From: Siniperca chuatsi
Taxonomy: Eukaryota > Chordata > Actinopteri > Centrarchiformes > Sinipercidae
Reading direction: 5' to 3'
NCBI RefSeq assembly: GCF_020085105.1
Contig: NC_058063.1
Location: 16,601,262 to 16,665,261 of the forward strand
Length of the DNA: 64,000 bases
The translations under genes and the position numbers were made by a program. This document shows positions 62,304-64,000 of the stretch, in pieces (position 1 is the stretch's first letter; each line of letters starts with the position of its first letter). Below the pieces are notes generated by a model. It worked only from the letters and a program-made list of their open reading frames with translations. It was not told the origin of the DNA and made no database searches.

Positions 62304-63776
62304 TCAGTGCTCATCAACCAGGTCAGGAAGCGGTAAGGAGCAAGCTGCCAGATCTGTGTATGGGTGTGGCATAGCCCCCAGGTTTTCCCAGCAACCCTCC
62401 ATGGGGTCATAGCGATGCACCCACTTGGTATCCCTCGCTGTGCTTGCTGAAGACCCTCCCACCACGTATAACCGTCCATCAAGCACAGTTGCCCCTGGTG
62501 ACAGATGAGGTTGAGGCAGGGCAGAGGTAGAGGACCAGGAGTCATGTATGGGGTCATACAGCTCACAGAGGAGTTGGTCTCCGAAGCCCATCCAGAGTGG
62601 CTGCAGCCCTCCAGCTACCACTAACCCTCTCCCCAAGGCTAACATGATATGGCCAGCACGTCCCGCTCCTGCAGTCATCGGTGCTCTGGTGGAACAGCCA
62701 CGGGAAGGATGGTAGTGCCACATAGAGGGAAGGCAGCGCTGATGGGGGTCACAGCCTCCAGAGATGTAGATCTGCCCATCCAGTACAGCTGCAGCGTGGC
62801 CACAGACAGCTGTGTCCAGAGGGTGAGCCCGCCTGCCGGAGGGGGGGGGGAACCAAAGGTTACAAGCAGATTTATATCAGGGAAAAGTGATAAATTACTT
62901 TTCCCCCAAGTTCTCTTTAAGTGGCTTTAAAGTGAGATAGAACTTTTTTCCACATTATAATAAACATATTCTTCCTCTGAGATCCCAAGATTTTTATTAG
63001 CTATGACCGGCAGCTCTATAGCTCGCTCTGTCTGTTGGTCGGTCCACAAAAATGTCCCTACCCCACAGTTTTCACCCTAGGAGGCTGCAATTAAGCATGG
63101 AGGTGTGTGTGTGTGTGTGTGTGTGTGAAGGTGCGTGTTTGTATTCACGCCAATTGGCTAAAAGGGGGCGTGGTAATGGGAGTGATCTATTGCAAAGAGG
63201 TGCATGACTTCCAAATAGATTCACAGACTTGCACAAAATTTTGTGGAAATGTTGGTCATGAGCCAAAGGACAGCTGATTAACTGTTCATGCCAATTGGCA
63301 AAAAGGGAGTATGGCAGCGGGAGTGGCTTATAACAAAAAACACACCCCCAAACATTGTTGGTGCATATGCACAGTATTTTGTAACTGTACTCCTAATACA
63401 ACGATTTTACAACATTTCAGTAGATTTTATGCCAATAAAGACTTAAAAGAGGCTAAATAATGTAGCTAGTGCTGACTGTATAACATCTAAGTCAAGTCCA
63501 GGTCTCTGAAAAGTGTATTAAAGTGCTAGAATACAGCTCAGACATGCCTGCTTCTTCAGGTTTTGTTACTATTTTCTGTGCAGCCCTTCTAGTGTTGTAC
63601 TGTACCTCCAGGTGTTCTCCTCAGGAGTGTAGTACTCAACAGCATCCAGGTATTGGCTGTCGTCATGGTTACCACCCAGAGCGAAGACCTTACCGTCCAG
63701 ACACACAGCAGAAAAGTAGTCCCTTTGACAGAGCATGTCAGGTAGTTGTTCCCATTTACACTGAGACAGGTCAAAC
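62304..63776 (-). CDS. Kelch-repeat protein, last two exons (KLHL-type, possibly KLHL33-like)
   Basis: Minus strand. The exon at 63776-63606 (171 bp) splices to the terminal exon 62832-62304, stop TGA at 62306-62304. The join AG|G gives Arg and keeps the frame. The visible ~232 residues form kelch blades: FALGGNHDD with LDAVEYYTPEENTW, then IYISGGCDP with a conserved W, LVVAGGLQP with LYDPIHDSWS, and LYVVGGSSA with RYDPMEGCWENL. Kelch propellers in KLHL proteins choose substrates for Cullin-3 ubiquitin ligases; the BTB and BACK parts would be encoded beyond the right edge. The KLHL33 suggestion rests on general resemblance only. Confidence 0.8.
63103..63127. repeat. (GT)n microsatellite in a kelch gene intron
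   Basis: Twelve and a half uninterrupted GT repeats in the last intron of the kelch gene. Confidence 0.95.
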
Positions 63777-64000
63777 CTATTGAGAGGGACCGAAACTGAC
63801 TGAGAGCAGATGAAAGGACTCTAAATAGAAAACAAAACTTTATTGCAACATTCAAACACAGCAAGTGAGGATGTTTAGAGGAGTCTCCCATGCTGAAAAC
63901 ACTTTATGGCTGTTGTTGGCTAAACAATGCAGGAACAAGACCAATACATGATACTCATGTCTGTGAATTTACTTTTACAAAAACATTATTTTATAAGTAA

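Noticed and set aside
1-64000. CRISPR arrays, bacterial operons, rRNA genes or endogenous retroviruses
   Set aside because: No spaced short direct repeats, rRNA-like sequence, or LTR-flanked gag/pol structure was seen; the retroelements here are non-LTR.

Overview
The window is eukaryotic and almost certainly from a ray-finned, probably percomorph, fish. The grounds are multi-exon genes with GT-AG introns, a fish-type TRIM gene of the finTRIM layout, PARP14-like macrodomain exons, AIG1/GIMAP GTPase exons, a leukotriene B4 receptor pair, and a teleost transposon load (Tc1, RNase H-bearing LINE, restriction-like-endonuclease LINE, tRNA-derived SINEs, MITEs).

Layout. Positions 1-32437 are two head-to-tail copies of a ~16 kb unit (A, 1-16339; B, 16340-32437). 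A third unit (C) starts at 32438 with the same sequence and then diverges. Each unit opens with the same ~204 bp MITE and carries a TRIM gene in one of three states: decayed exons in A, a RING-only stub in B, and a complete seven-exon, 558-residue gene in C (38227-43086). Units A and B then carry a gene joining PARP14-like exons (RRM-like N terminus, linker, two macrodomains) in frame to a last exon encoding a full AIG1/GIMAP GTPase. Unit B has all seven exons (24223-32216, 1231 residues). Unit A lacks exon 1 and has a frameshift in exon 3, so it is a probable pseudogene.

Positions 34277-38183 hold an RNase H-bearing LINE with a Tc1 element nested in it, inserted just upstream of the unit C TRIM start codon. 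The empty site is still readable in unit B. Positions 43087-48455 and 52054-54449 are intergenic with transposon remnants. Two adjacent class A GPCR genes follow: a BLT2-like receptor (48456-52053) and a BLT1-like receptor (54450-57318). A decayed LINE lies on the minus strand at 57345-58860. The last two exons of a kelch-repeat gene lie on the minus strand at 62304-63776, with its 5' part outside the window.

Biology. TRIM ubiquitin ligases, PARP14-type macrodomain proteins and GIMAP GTPases are immune families, several of them interferon-linked and fast-evolving in fish. BLT receptors guide leukocytes toward leukotriene B4. The left 43 kb looks like an expanding and decaying innate-immune cluster; the right 20 kb looks like a stable receptor/kelch block. 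The strongest candidate for something little described is the macrodomain-GIMAP fusion gene with an IRF/ISRE-type motif in its first intron.
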